From Bacteroidota bacterium (lineage in GTDB: Bacteria > Bacteroidota > Ignavibacteria > Ignavibacteriales > Ignavibacteriaceae), in NCBI GenBank assembly GCA_023453665.1, contig JAEXTA010000065.1:1-64000 (forward strand): DNA of 64,000 bases. Reading direction: 5' to 3'. Position 1 is the stretch's first letter. Each line of letters begins with the position of its first letter. Both the position numbers and the translations under genes were made by a program. This document shows positions 52,957 to 61,418 of this stretch, one piece after another. The notes under the pieces are model-generated. The model saw only the letters and a list, made by a program, of their open reading frames with translations, was not told the origin of the DNA and made no database searches.

Positions 52957-53811
52957 TTACGCCTTATAGTCCGAAAAAGTCAAGAACAAATTTTCTTTTA
53001 AATTATCATCGGGAAATGAGTAATTAGAAATAAATAGCTCTTTGCCCAATTGATTCGACTCTTTATTAACATTTCGCATTCCGTATGTTAAATCCCAGGT
53101 TTTGATGTTAGCAAAAGAAAAAAGATCTTTTATGAAGTCACAATCATCATATGTAATCAACCATTTGTGTTTTGTTTGCTTAATTACGCTGGCAAATCTT
53201 TCGTGATCAAAAATTTTATGTAACGACCCATTTTTACCATACAGGGCAGATTTAGTTGCGGAGTAATAGGGGGGGTCAAGAAACAAAAATACATTATTAC
53301 CATCAGCAAATACCACTTCTTCGTAATCAAGATTAGAAATTCTAGTATTCAACAAAATCTTTGAAAGAGATTTAACACGTTCGATACTTGATTCAGTAAA
53401 CCTTTTATGGAACGCTGCATTTGAAAAACCACCACTTTCTGTCGTTCCAGAAAAGGTTATTCTGTTAAAAATGAAAAAAGCAGCTGCTTTCTTAATATTA
53501 TCAAATGATTCTATATTCTCTAATAAAAACCTATATAATTCTTTTCCATCAGGATAACATGAACGGAATTCAAGAATTGATTCAATAAGGCTGTTTGGAT
53601 TTTCCTTACTCTCATTCCAAAAATGATAAAGGTTTTGGTAAATATCGTTTATCCAAAAAGTTCTAGAGGGAAATTTTTGTTTTAAATAAACAAAAACAGA
53701 ACCACCCCCAACAAAAGGTTCGCGAAATTCTTTAAAATCCGGTATTAATTTCGAAATCGAATCTATAGCCTTACTTTTACCACCAGGATATCTAAGTGGA
53801 CTTTTAATCAT
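52957..53811 (-). CDS. D12-class DNA adenine-N6 methyltransferase
   Basis: 284 residues from ATG 53811 (MIKSPLRYPGGKSKAI); a longer open frame upstream lies inside the neighbouring gene. Motifs: PLRYPGGK (target and SAM-contact region), REPFVGGGSVFVYL (motif I), and catalytic DPPYY (motif IV) near residue 190. D12 enzymes methylate adenine at N6. It follows the restriction gene by one base, as the last gene of a three-gene operon. Confidence 0.9.
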   Translation of the reverse strand: MIKSPLRYPGGKSKAIDSISKLIPDFKEFREPFVGGGSVFVYLKQKFPSRTFWINDIYQNLYHFWNESKENPNSLIESILEFRSCYPDGKELYRFLLENIESFDNIKKAAAFFIFNRITFSGTTESGGFSNAAFHKRFTESSIERVKSLSKILLNTRISNLDYEEVVFADGNNVFLFLDPPYYSATKSALYGKNGSLHKIFDHERFASVIKQTKHKWLITYDDCDFIKDLFSFANIKTWDLTYGMRNVNKESNQLGKELFISNYSFPDDNLKENLFLTFSDYKA

Positions 53812-53812
53812 T

Positions 53813-54910
53813 TCAGACGCCTTCAATAATAACTTCAAAATTGTTTGCCTTTGCTTCTGCGAAAAGTCTATCGATAATATCAACATTATTCGCATTAAAA
53901 CCAGTTGAGACTTTAAATTGTTCTACTTCTGAAGTCGAGTTTTGAGAAGATATTTTTCCAGAAATATTAGTAGAGGTTAATTTTAAAACTGGCTTGGGAG
54001 TAAAATCAGTATCATTAATTTTTACTTCAGTTAAATTAGAATACAAAACCATTTTCAACAGACCATCTTTTATATCTCCTATACTTGGTAATTTTGAATT
54101 TCTTGAGTGTTTGCCTTCAATCAAAAATAAATTATTATCAACGATAGAAATTTCATCTGTCGTAAAGTAGTATTTCCCGCCAAGGTAGTTTTCGATTGTG
54201 ATAGTTGCTTTTGTTGATGTTGATAAAAATTCTTTTGGCTGTAAAGTCTGCCTCTCTCTATTCTGAGCTTCTTTAGCTTTATTTCTTGACGTAGCCATAA
54301 AATCTGCTACTCCTTTCTGAAATTGACTTTTAAAGCGTTGTATCCCTCTAGAATTATGAAACGAAACTTTTAATTTTTTTTCAAGACGATTATATGTTTC
54401 TTGAACAATATCAATCAGCGACGGAAGAGTATCATTTATTTCTTTTAAATTCCAATGCAATGCTGAGCTATGATAATTACTGATTTCCAAAATTTTATTT
54501 TTAACATAGTTGTTATCGAACTCTTGATCTGTAATCTTGTTTTCTCTTGAAGGATGGATGACAGCGTTATTATAATAAGCAAGAATAACATAGACATCTA
54601 AAAGACTCATTAATGAAACTGTATCCCATTGAATAAAGTCACGGTCTCCTTTTGACCCCTCATCTTTAATAATTGGGATTACTGTAATTCTTTTAGGGAC
54701 ATTTAGAGAATTATAAACTCTTTCAAAAGGATATGATCGAGTTCGTTTGGGCGAAACCCACTTTGAAATTCCATAGTTGTATTGTTTGTCGGATAATAAA
54801 AAACAAGAAGGGGCTGAATTAATATTGAAATCTTTAAAACTAACCTCTGTTAAATCATCAGTGCAGTTTACATTATACTTAATTCCAGTAATTTTTGCGG
54901 AAATGTTCAT
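53813..54910 (-). CDS. Probable type II restriction endonuclease of the operon
   Basis: 365 residues from ATG 54910 (MNISAKITGIKYNV). No family recognised with certainty. The position between two methyltransferase genes, with one-base spacing on both sides, argues for a restriction enzyme. A PD-(D/E)xK-like pattern is visible: D258 in ISIVDNNLFLIEGK, with E265-G-K267. The middle (about 165-200) is a basic helical segment (LEKKLKVSFHNSRGIQRFKSQFQKG) suitable for DNA contact. I am confident of its place in the system and less so of the fold. Confidence 0.75.
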   Translation of the reverse strand: MNISAKITGIKYNVNCTDDLTEVSFKDFNINSAPSCFLLSDKQYNYGISKWVSPKRTRSYPFERVYNSLNVPKRITVIPIIKDEGSKGDRDFIQWDTVSLMSLLDVYVILAYYNNAVIHPSRENKITDQEFDNNYVKNKILEISNYHSSALHWNLKEINDTLPSLIDIVQETYNRLEKKLKVSFHNSRGIQRFKSQFQKGVADFMATSRNKAKEAQNRERQTLQPKEFLSTSTKATITIENYLGGKYYFTTDEISIVDNNLFLIEGKHSRNSKLPSIGDIKDGLLKMVLYSNLTEVKINDTDFTPKPVLKLTSTNISGKISSQNSTSEVEQFKVSTGFNANNVDIIDRLFAEAKANNFEVIIEGV

Positions 54911-54911
54911 G

Positions 54912-55802
54912 TCATTTGTGTTCCTTAGATTTTTTCTTTTCAATATATTCAAGAGTAACAAACTTATATTTGCCAGTTTTTCTTTCAATGATTTCAAAAT
55001 TGTCCTCGTGGTTGAAAATGTCTGAACTTACATCAAAACCAATTTTCTTTCTGATAACTTTTTCTAAATCGCGTATTATTTCAATACCAACTGAATTTCT
55101 TTTTAATAAGCGGGCAACTTTCATTGTTGTTCCGCTTCCTAAAAATGGGTCTAGAACAGTTTCTCCAAAATATGAATACAATTTAATGATTCGATAAGGT
55201 AATTGTTCTGGAAATGCCGCAACATTTTTTTCCAGTGATGAACCGGGCAAAACATTTGTCATTTCCCAAAGGGTTTTATGCCAATTATTATTTTGAAATT
55301 CTTTTTTATCAATTTGCGAAAGTTCACGTATTTCTTTTGAAATAGAACGATAATCAAATTTCCCTTTCTGAAAGATCACGATACTCTCTAAAAGATTATC
55401 GGGATAATAATACATAGGGAACGGATTCTGTAATATTACACCACTTCGTTTACTAATTCTTAAATACCCATCCGGCTTCTTCCAAATTATCCTATCTCTA
55501 TAACGAAAACCCGCATTCTGAAATATCTTTGTTGCATCGGCAACGATCGGGTATTTGGTCCCTTTTACCAACATATCATCAATATTTAATGCGACTATGC
55601 GTCCATCCTGTAATACGCGAAATGATTCTTTTGCAAAATGATTTAAAACACCCAAGTATTGTTCATAATTGCTAAAAAGTCCATCGTAATCGAATGGCGC
55701 ATTATAGTATGGTGGTGAAGAGACTATCAAATGAATGCTTGAATCACGAACTTCACTCATTTCCATACAATTACCAAAAATCAACTTATGATTTGTCTTC
55801 AT
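54912..55802 (-). CDS. Beta-class DNA methyltransferase, probably N4-cytosine
   Basis: 296 residues. Catalytic motif IV comes first (VSSPPYYNAPF, residues about 29-38), motif I later (DPFLGSGTTMKVARLLKRNSVGIEI near 225): the beta order. An S-P-P-Y motif is typical of N4-cytosine enzymes, whereas N6-adenine beta enzymes usually carry DPPY, so m4C is the better guess. First gene of the operon; the stop overlaps the endonuclease start region with one base between. Having one m6A and one m4C enzyme is expected when the recognition site is not palindromic and the two strands need different methylation. Confidence 0.85.
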   Translation of the reverse strand: MKTNHKLIFGNCMEMSEVRDSSIHLIVSSPPYYNAPFDYDGLFSNYEQYLGVLNHFAKESFRVLQDGRIVALNIDDMLVKGTKYPIVADATKIFQNAGFRYRDRIIWKKPDGYLRISKRSGVILQNPFPMYYYPDNLLESIVIFQKGKFDYRSISKEIRELSQIDKKEFQNNNWHKTLWEMTNVLPGSSLEKNVAAFPEQLPYRIIKLYSYFGETVLDPFLGSGTTMKVARLLKRNSVGIEIIRDLEKVIRKKIGFDVSSDIFNHEDNFEIIERKTGKYKFVTLEYIEKKKSKEHK

Positions 55803-55825
55803 ATAATTTTTTTTTCATATCAAAT

Positions 55826-56476
55826 TTAATTCACTTCTCTATTCCTATCAATCCAATAACCCCAGGCAATGATTAACCATTGCGCATTGCCGACTATTCC
55901 TATTGATTCAACATTTTCCGGCGGGGGACCAAACAGGTTGGCAAGGTACATTACAATCAGAAATATTATCAATCCCAATAAAGCATAAACACCCGTTTTG
56001 TTTTTCTTTTTTGTTGATTTATAATAAAGAAAAACTCCGGCAGCAAACACCAAGCCTTCAAGAATTACTGTCGCCGCAAAACTATTCCATAAACCAAATC
56101 CGACTTTCAATTCACTACCCGGAATTATCGGCAGATCAGGAATGTGAACGAGCAAATCAAGAAACCAGTGAGTTAATACTAGTGCACCGAGTATTAATGC
56201 CGTCTTAAATTTTTTCTTAATGAAAAAGTAAACTGCGCCGAATACTACCGCCCAGACAATCACGCCAAACAAACTGTGTGTAAAAGGATAGTAAGTAAAA
56301 TCAAGCGGCGTTACTGCAGATACTGTTTTGTTTATTTCAACGCGTTCAATACCAAGTAAAACAAAAACGGGCCAGATCAGATCAATCCATTGAGCAGCCA
56401 TAAAGTATGTACCGAGCGAAGCAGACCTATCAAATTTTTTACCTGCAAAACCGGCTCCGAAATGTCCAATAAACAT
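55826..56476 (-). CDS. Multi-pass membrane protein with His/Asp motifs
   Basis: 216 residues, about five membrane helices. The conserved polar residues MFIGHFGAGF near the start, PLDFTYYPFTHSLFGVIVW at 75 and LTHWFLDLLVHIPD near 120 resemble the YdjM-like membrane-bound metal-dependent hydrolase family. Catalysis is plausible but not shown. It is located upstream of the restriction operon on the same strand, 24 bases from it, and shows no obvious link. Confidence 0.7.
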   Translation of the reverse strand: MFIGHFGAGFAGKKFDRSASLGTYFMAAQWIDLIWPVFVLLGIERVEINKTVSAVTPLDFTYYPFTHSLFGVIVWAVVFGAVYFFIKKKFKTALILGALVLTHWFLDLLVHIPDLPIIPGSELKVGFGLWNSFAATVILEGLVFAAGVFLYYKSTKKKNKTGVYALLGLIIFLIVMYLANLFGPPPENVESIGIVGNAQWLIIAWGYWIDRNREVN

Positions 56477-56587
56477 TGTTACCTCTTAAGATATTGTGCT
56501 TAAAACAAAGTGTTAAAAAATGTTAATTACGGGAACTATATTATATCACCCTGCATCTAACCTGCTGAAAAAAAGAAAGGACTAAAA

Positions 56588-57205
56588 ATGACTCGGACTA
56601 ACTTAATAATTTTTTTGATTTCTGTGTTTGCTGTTTTTCAAATGACATTGGCACAGGAAAAAACATCTGACAAACTGAAAGATGTTAAAGGTGATATACA
56701 AAAGATCACCATCACAACAGAAAACGGCGATGTTGTTATTGAAGGCGATGAAGCACAAAAACTTTTTAAAGATATGAAAAAGTCTTCTTCAAAAATGAAA
56801 TTCAAAGTTTTTTCTTCTGACGGCGATGATGATGTGATAAAAAAGAAAAAAGTAATTATCCTTGATTCGGATGCAGATGACGATATGGTCTGGAATTCTG
56901 AAGATGACAGCGATGATGAATTTGATGTGATGATCCTTAACGATGATGATGACTTTGAATGGGGAAGCGGCGAGGGAATGGATAAGAAAATCAAAATCAC
57001 AATTAACGATGGAAAGAAAAAAGTCGAAGTAACCACAAATGAAAATGGCGAAGAAAAAACCGAAGTGTATGAAGGCGATGAAGCGGAAGAATATCTGAAG
57101 AAACATGAATCAGACGAGATGAAAATAAAAATTGAAAAGCCCGGTAAGGATAAAAAAGTAAAAAAGATCATCATCGAAAAGAAAAGCGATGATGTAAAAG
57201 AATAG
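56588..57205 (+). CDS. Exported charge-rich protein
   Basis: 205 residues with a signal peptide (LIIFLISVFAVFQMTLAQ). The mature part is exceptionally rich in Asp, Glu and Lys with clusters such as SDADDDMVWNSEDDSDDEFD and long Lys-rich blocks at the end (GKDKKVKKIIIEKKSDD). Repeating strand-like units (ITINDGKKKVEVTTNENGEEK) suggest a small beta-rich protein binding metal or polycations. No family recognised. An antisense frame on the opposite strand is only a composition shadow. Confidence 0.65.
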   Translation: MTRTNLIIFLISVFAVFQMTLAQEKTSDKLKDVKGDIQKITITTENGDVVIEGDEAQKLFKDMKKSSSKMKFKVFSSDGDDDVIKKKKVIILDSDADDDMVWNSEDDSDDEFDVMILNDDDDFEWGSGEGMDKKIKITINDGKKKVEVTTNENGEEKTEVYEGDEAEEYLKKHESDEMKIKIEKPGKDKKVKKIIIEKKSDDVKE

Positions 57206-57223
57206 TGTTACCACTAAAAAATT

Positions 57224-57265
57224 AAAGGCTTGTTGAATAACAAAATTTCGACAAGCCTTTTTTAT
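57224..57265 (+). terminator. Rho-independent terminator
   Basis: AAAGGCTTGT (57224-57233) and ACAAGCCTTT (57251-57260), 10 bp with a 17-base loop, then TTTATT. The remaining part of the 345-base gap (57266-57550) up to the CreD gene shows nothing that I can identify. Confidence 0.85.
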
Positions 57266-57550
57266 TGGAGAAAATTATTTGACCAGAAAGTGACTGAACA
57301 AATGAGTAAGGGCATAGTCTAACAGCACAGAATTAATAAATTATAATTGGTACTGGTGAAAGATGACATCTTTGTTAAATAAAATTAAAACTGTTAGCAT
57401 CAGTAAAGTATAGATTTAGTGATTAACAATTATAATCAGAAAGATGTAATCTTTTGTCGATCTTTTTTAGTAGGCTAAGTAAATAATATATTTGCGGGAG
57501 GAATTATTGTGAATTGATTCCATTGTTTCACTAATCAAAAAAGGCTCTGT

Positions 57551-58846
57551 ATGAATAAAGAATCAGTCACACTTCGCATACTCTTCACCGGCGCACTCGT
57601 CATCGCTCTTTTAGTTCCGCTTGTAATGATCCAATCGCTTATAACTGAAAGGCAATCTTACAGGCATGAAGCAATTACCGAAATTGGAAAAGGCTGGGCG
57701 GGAGAACAAACCCTTGCCGGTCCCGTTCTTACTTTTGTTAATGAATATATAATAACTGAAAACGAAAAAACCTTTACAAAGCAGGATGTGAAATATGTTC
57801 TGCCGGATGATCTTGTCATCGAATCAAAAGTGCATCCCGAAATACGTTACCGGGGTATTTACCAGACCATCGTTTATAAAACAGATTTAATCGTAAAAGG
57901 GAATTTTAATCCTGCCAGGATAAAAGAAGTTTTTAATCCGGATATTTTAAAGGAAAGTTACTTATCATTTAATGTCAGTGATCCGAGAGGCATAAAAGAA
58001 AATATTAAACTAAGATGGGATAACGCTGAACAGGTAGTTAAACCCGGATTAAAAGACAGGAATGTTTTTAAAAATGGATTCTATTCATCACTTAAAATTG
58101 AAAAAGATAAACCCGGCTATAACTTTGAACTTACACTAAGTCTTAATGGTGTTGAATCACTGAACTTTGTACCCGTTGGCAAAAACACAAAAGTTAATGT
58201 TAGTTCAACATGGCAAAGCCCTAACTTCTCAGGAAATTTTCTTCCGTCAACAAGAGAGATAAATGATAATGGATTTACAGCATCGTGGAATGTGAATGAA
58301 TTCAACCGGACATTTCCACAGGACTGGAACAGCAGCACATACAATATTTTTGATGATGCCTTCGGAGTTCGTTTTGTCATTCCCGCTGATGAATACCAGC
58401 AGACAATGCGTTCATCTAAATACGGAATACTGATTGTGCTTCTGACCTTTTTAAGTTTCTTCCTTGTCGAAGTATTCAGCGGCAAAGCGACACACCCGAT
58501 ACAATATTTGTTAATCGGACTTGCGTTAGTGATCTTCTATTCACTTCTCCTGGCGTTGTCTGAATATATAAAGTTCCAGTATTCCTATTTGCTTGCGGCT
58601 GTGCTTGTGATAGGATTAATAAGTCTTTATGTAAAAAGTATTTTTAAGAATGGCAGGATAACATTGGCAATAGCTGGTTTGCTCTTTATGTTTTACGGAT
58701 TTGTTTACGTGATACTTCAGTTGCAGGATTATTCGCTGCTACTTGGTAACATCGCATTGTTGCTGATACTTGCATCAGTTATGTTCTTCACAAGAAAAAT
58801 TAACTGGTTTGATGTGCTGAAAGGGAAATCAAAAACGCAGGGATAA
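57551..58846 (+). CDS. creD: CreD family inner-membrane protein
   Basis: 431 residues, slightly short of the usual 450. N-terminal helix near 10-28 (FTGALVIALLVPLVMI), a large periplasmic beta domain (30-300), then five or so membrane helices (about 300-425). CreD family blocks are IQSLITERQSYRHEAITEIGKGWAGEQTLAGPVL and GVRFVIPADEYQQTMRSSKYGILIVLLTFLSFFLVEVFSG. Associated with envelope stress and beta-lactam response in proteobacteria, but the biochemical role is not established. No creBC regulator is nearby. Confidence 0.9.
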   Translation: MNKESVTLRILFTGALVIALLVPLVMIQSLITERQSYRHEAITEIGKGWAGEQTLAGPVLTFVNEYIITENEKTFTKQDVKYVLPDDLVIESKVHPEIRYRGIYQTIVYKTDLIVKGNFNPARIKEVFNPDILKESYLSFNVSDPRGIKENIKLRWDNAEQVVKPGLKDRNVFKNGFYSSLKIEKDKPGYNFELTLSLNGVESLNFVPVGKNTKVNVSSTWQSPNFSGNFLPSTREINDNGFTASWNVNEFNRTFPQDWNSSTYNIFDDAFGVRFVIPADEYQQTMRSSKYGILIVLLTFLSFFLVEVFSGKATHPIQYLLIGLALVIFYSLLLALSEYIKFQYSYLLAAVLVIGLISLYVKSIFKNGRITLAIAGLLFMFYGFVYVILQLQDYSLLLGNIALLLILASVMFFTRKINWFDVLKGKSKTQG

Positions 58847-58868
58847 ATTGTAATTTGGAATAAAACAG

Positions 58869-59004
58869 AGGTTGTCTCAAAAACTTAAAAATTGTCAGGC
58901 TGAGCTTGTTGAAGACTGACAATTTGAATTATCATGACCCTTCGATCCCATAGGGACGGGCGGGCTCAGGGTGACAGAAAAAAAATTACTTTTGAGACAA
59001 CCTT
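58869..59004. repeat. Interspersed repeat with 14-bp terminal inverted repeats
   Basis: Ends AGGTTGTCTCAAAA (58869-58882) and TTTTGAGACAACCT (58991-59004). Inside are two smaller inverted repeats: TTGTCAG...CTGACAA, and TGACCCTTCG...CAGGGTGACA. 136 bp long, between CreD and the peroxiredoxin gene. It has the form of a miniature inverted-repeat element, or a hairpin used as terminator. Confidence 0.7.
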
Positions 59005-59030
59005 TTCTACCTTAAAATAAACGGGTTCTG

Positions 59031-59756
59031 TCAGTTATTATTTTTAAGTACTTCTTTTAAAACCGTAGCTTTATCAATTGGTTTTGTACAGAAGAACCAG
59101 TCATAACACTTAACATCTTTTTCTTTACCATCCATTCTGTCCTTTGCTGTTCCACAGGACCCGGCAGGAGGAACGATAACATCATCACCTGGTCTCCAGT
59201 CAGCAGGAGTTGCAATTGAAAATTTATCCGCAGTCTGCAGAGCGATAAGAACCCTGTAAAGTTCATCAAAGTTTCTTCCAAGACTTAAAGGATAATAAAT
59301 GATTGTTCTTATGATTCCCTTGGGATCGATAAAGAATACCGCGCGAACAGCTTTTGTATTGCTTTCGCCGGGCTGAATCATTCCGTACTTCTTTGCGACT
59401 TCCATTGTTATATCTTCTATCAAAGGAAATTTAACTTCTACATTTTTCATTCCCTTGTATTCAATTTTATCTTTGATAGTTCTTAACCATGCTATGTGGC
59501 TGTAAAGACCGTCAACAGATAAACCAACCAACTTACAGTTAGCTTCAGCAAATTGATTTTCCATTGAAGCGAATGTCATAAACTCCGAAGTGCAGACCGG
59601 AGTAAAGTCAGCAGGGTGACTGAACAGAATAACCCATTCACCTGAATAATCCTGTGGGAAATTAATTTCGCCCTGTGTAGTTACGGCTTTGAATGAAGGT
59701 GCTTTATCGCCAATCCGCGGCATAGCTATAGTTTCGTTTTGAATTGTTTGTTCCAT
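59031..59756 (-). CDS. Peroxiredoxin (Prx6/archaeal-type)
   Basis: 241 residues. The peroxidatic cysteine is C55 in FSHPADFTPVCTSEF. Two later cysteines at C217 and C223 in KCYDWFFC, with another at C201, fit the Prx6-like group with C-terminal extension. It reduces hydrogen peroxide and organic peroxides, usually in the cytoplasm. Longer than AhpC (about 190) as expected for this group. Confidence 0.93.
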   Translation of the reverse strand: MEQTIQNETIAMPRIGDKAPSFKAVTTQGEINFPQDYSGEWVILFSHPADFTPVCTSEFMTFASMENQFAEANCKLVGLSVDGLYSHIAWLRTIKDKIEYKGMKNVEVKFPLIEDITMEVAKKYGMIQPGESNTKAVRAVFFIDPKGIIRTIIYYPLSLGRNFDELYRVLIALQTADKFSIATPADWRPGDDVIVPPAGSCGTAKDRMDGKEKDVKCYDWFFCTKPIDKATVLKEVLKNNN

Positions 59757-59957
59757 TGAAGTTTTCTCCCATATTATATTTTTATTTGTTCTGACCGTGT
59801 GATGAAAACATCAAAGATTAGATTCAAAAATTCATGATCATTTCTTTTTATAGATAGAGAAAGGAGGGGGAGAGAAAAGAGAGAATAATTATGAAGCAAC
59901 TATTGTCTGATGACAAGTTTAAATGCAGTTAAAGGATTTAGATCTATTCATTAAATC

Positions 59958-61418
59958 TCACCTCATACCCGTTATTAACTTAATCGCATTTTTCTTAAGA
60001 TCATCATAAGCCCCGTTATTCTGGTTACAGAACAAAACGAGAGTAATGTCTGATGAAGGAAAATACTGGAATTCAAAATTCACTCCGCCTGCTGTTCCTC
60101 CGTGACCGTAACTTGTTTCCTGCCCTGATCTACTCAATATAAATCCATAGCCATAATCGAAATCCATAGGCTCTTTAACACTTTTATTCTTTGCTGAAAT
60201 CATATTCAAAAAAGTATTACGGGAAACAATTTGATTGTTCTTTAATGCAAGAGAGAATTTCAGAATTTCTTTTGCATTTGAATAAGCTCCGCCCGCAGAT
60301 GTTCCCTTTGATTCTTTATTTCTCTGAACCGGCTCAACCCATTCTCCGTTATCGCTGTTTCTTATTAAAGGAAGGGCAAGATTTTTTTCTGTTTGATTAA
60401 AGTATCCGGAAGTTTTCATATCAGCCGGATTGAAAATAAATTCCTGTACAACATCAAAAAAAGTTTTCCCGGTCACTTTTTCTATAATGGCACCAAGCAG
60501 AATAAAATTGGAGTTGCAGTATTGATATACTGTCCCTGCATCAACATCAAAACCGGATTTATAAACAAGCCGAAGATGATCGTTAAGATTTTTAGCTGAA
60601 TAAAATGCTTTATCATTTTGCCCCGACCAGTATTCAGCAACTCCTGAAGTATGAGACAAAAGATGGTGAATCGTAATCTTATCAGCTTTTGAATTATCAG
60701 TAAATCCATTCAGGTACTGCGTTATCTTATCATCATAACCAAGTTTTTTCATTTCAACTAATTTTGCGATACACAGAGCGGTAAACATTTTCCCACCTGA
60801 GGCAATATTGAATAGAGTTTTATCCGTCACAGGGATTTTCTTAAATGGATTTTCAAATCCAAAATATTTTTCAAAGATGATGTCGTTACCTTTTGCGATC
60901 AATATACTTCCGTACAAGTCATATTCATTATTTAGTGTTTTAATGTAATTATCCAGCCAGTCGAGGGTGCTTTTCTGTTCAATGCTTCCGTTGGGAAGCG
61001 AGACCGGTTCAGAAACATCTGCAATAAAACCGATTGTGTTTAATTTGTGCGGCGGTTCAGGATCAAGCCGCCATTGAAAATCTTTCCACATCACATCATC
61101 TTTTTTCTTTGCGTAAAGACGCATTATGAAACTTTTGCCTTCGTGCATATCAAATGATAAAACTTCCGAATGGTGATATGTTAATGGGGCATACTCTGAG
61201 TGCATCTTTTTAACAAACGCCAGCAGCCTGTCTATACCCGTTTCATTCAATGTTGATTTTGAAAATATTTTTGATATGATTTCCTTTTGTTCAGTTTCCG
61301 AATCAGAATTAACAGCCTTAATAAATAATTCTCCGTAGTCATCAGGTTTGTTTTGTGAAAGTAAAATACTGGCTATGAACACAAAACAGTAAACAGTATA
61401 CCAAAAAGTTTTTTTCAT
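59958..61418 (-). CDS. Serine hydrolase of the beta-lactamase class C family
   Basis: 486 residues with a signal peptide (TVYCFVFIASILLSQ). An N-terminal segment of about 150 residues of unknown fold is followed by the class C-type domain: S-x-x-K in FNIASGGKMF, Y-x-N in YQYCNSN, and the third motif region YGHGGTAGGV. Members include D-aminopeptidases, esterases and PBP-like enzymes, and real beta-lactam hydrolysis is not implied. The gene abuts its upstream neighbour of the same family with no gap. Confidence 0.88.
   Translation of the reverse strand: MKKTFWYTVYCFVFIASILLSQNKPDDYGELFIKAVNSDSETEQKEIISKIFSKSTLNETGIDRLLAFVKKMHSEYAPLTYHHSEVLSFDMHEGKSFIMRLYAKKKDDVMWKDFQWRLDPEPPHKLNTIGFIADVSEPVSLPNGSIEQKSTLDWLDNYIKTLNNEYDLYGSILIAKGNDIIFEKYFGFENPFKKIPVTDKTLFNIASGGKMFTALCIAKLVEMKKLGYDDKITQYLNGFTDNSKADKITIHHLLSHTSGVAEYWSGQNDKAFYSAKNLNDHLRLVYKSGFDVDAGTVYQYCNSNFILLGAIIEKVTGKTFFDVVQEFIFNPADMKTSGYFNQTEKNLALPLIRNSDNGEWVEPVQRNKESKGTSAGGAYSNAKEILKFSLALKNNQIVSRNTFLNMISAKNKSVKEPMDFDYGYGFILSRSGQETSYGHGGTAGGVNFEFQYFPSSDITLVLFCNQNNGAYDDLKKNAIKLITGMR

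Noticed and set aside
56638..57174. Long antisense open frame opposite the charge-rich gene
   Set aside because: It mirrors the repeated GAT/GAA codons of the real gene and yields a Ser/Phe-rich low-complexity product with no plausible start signal.
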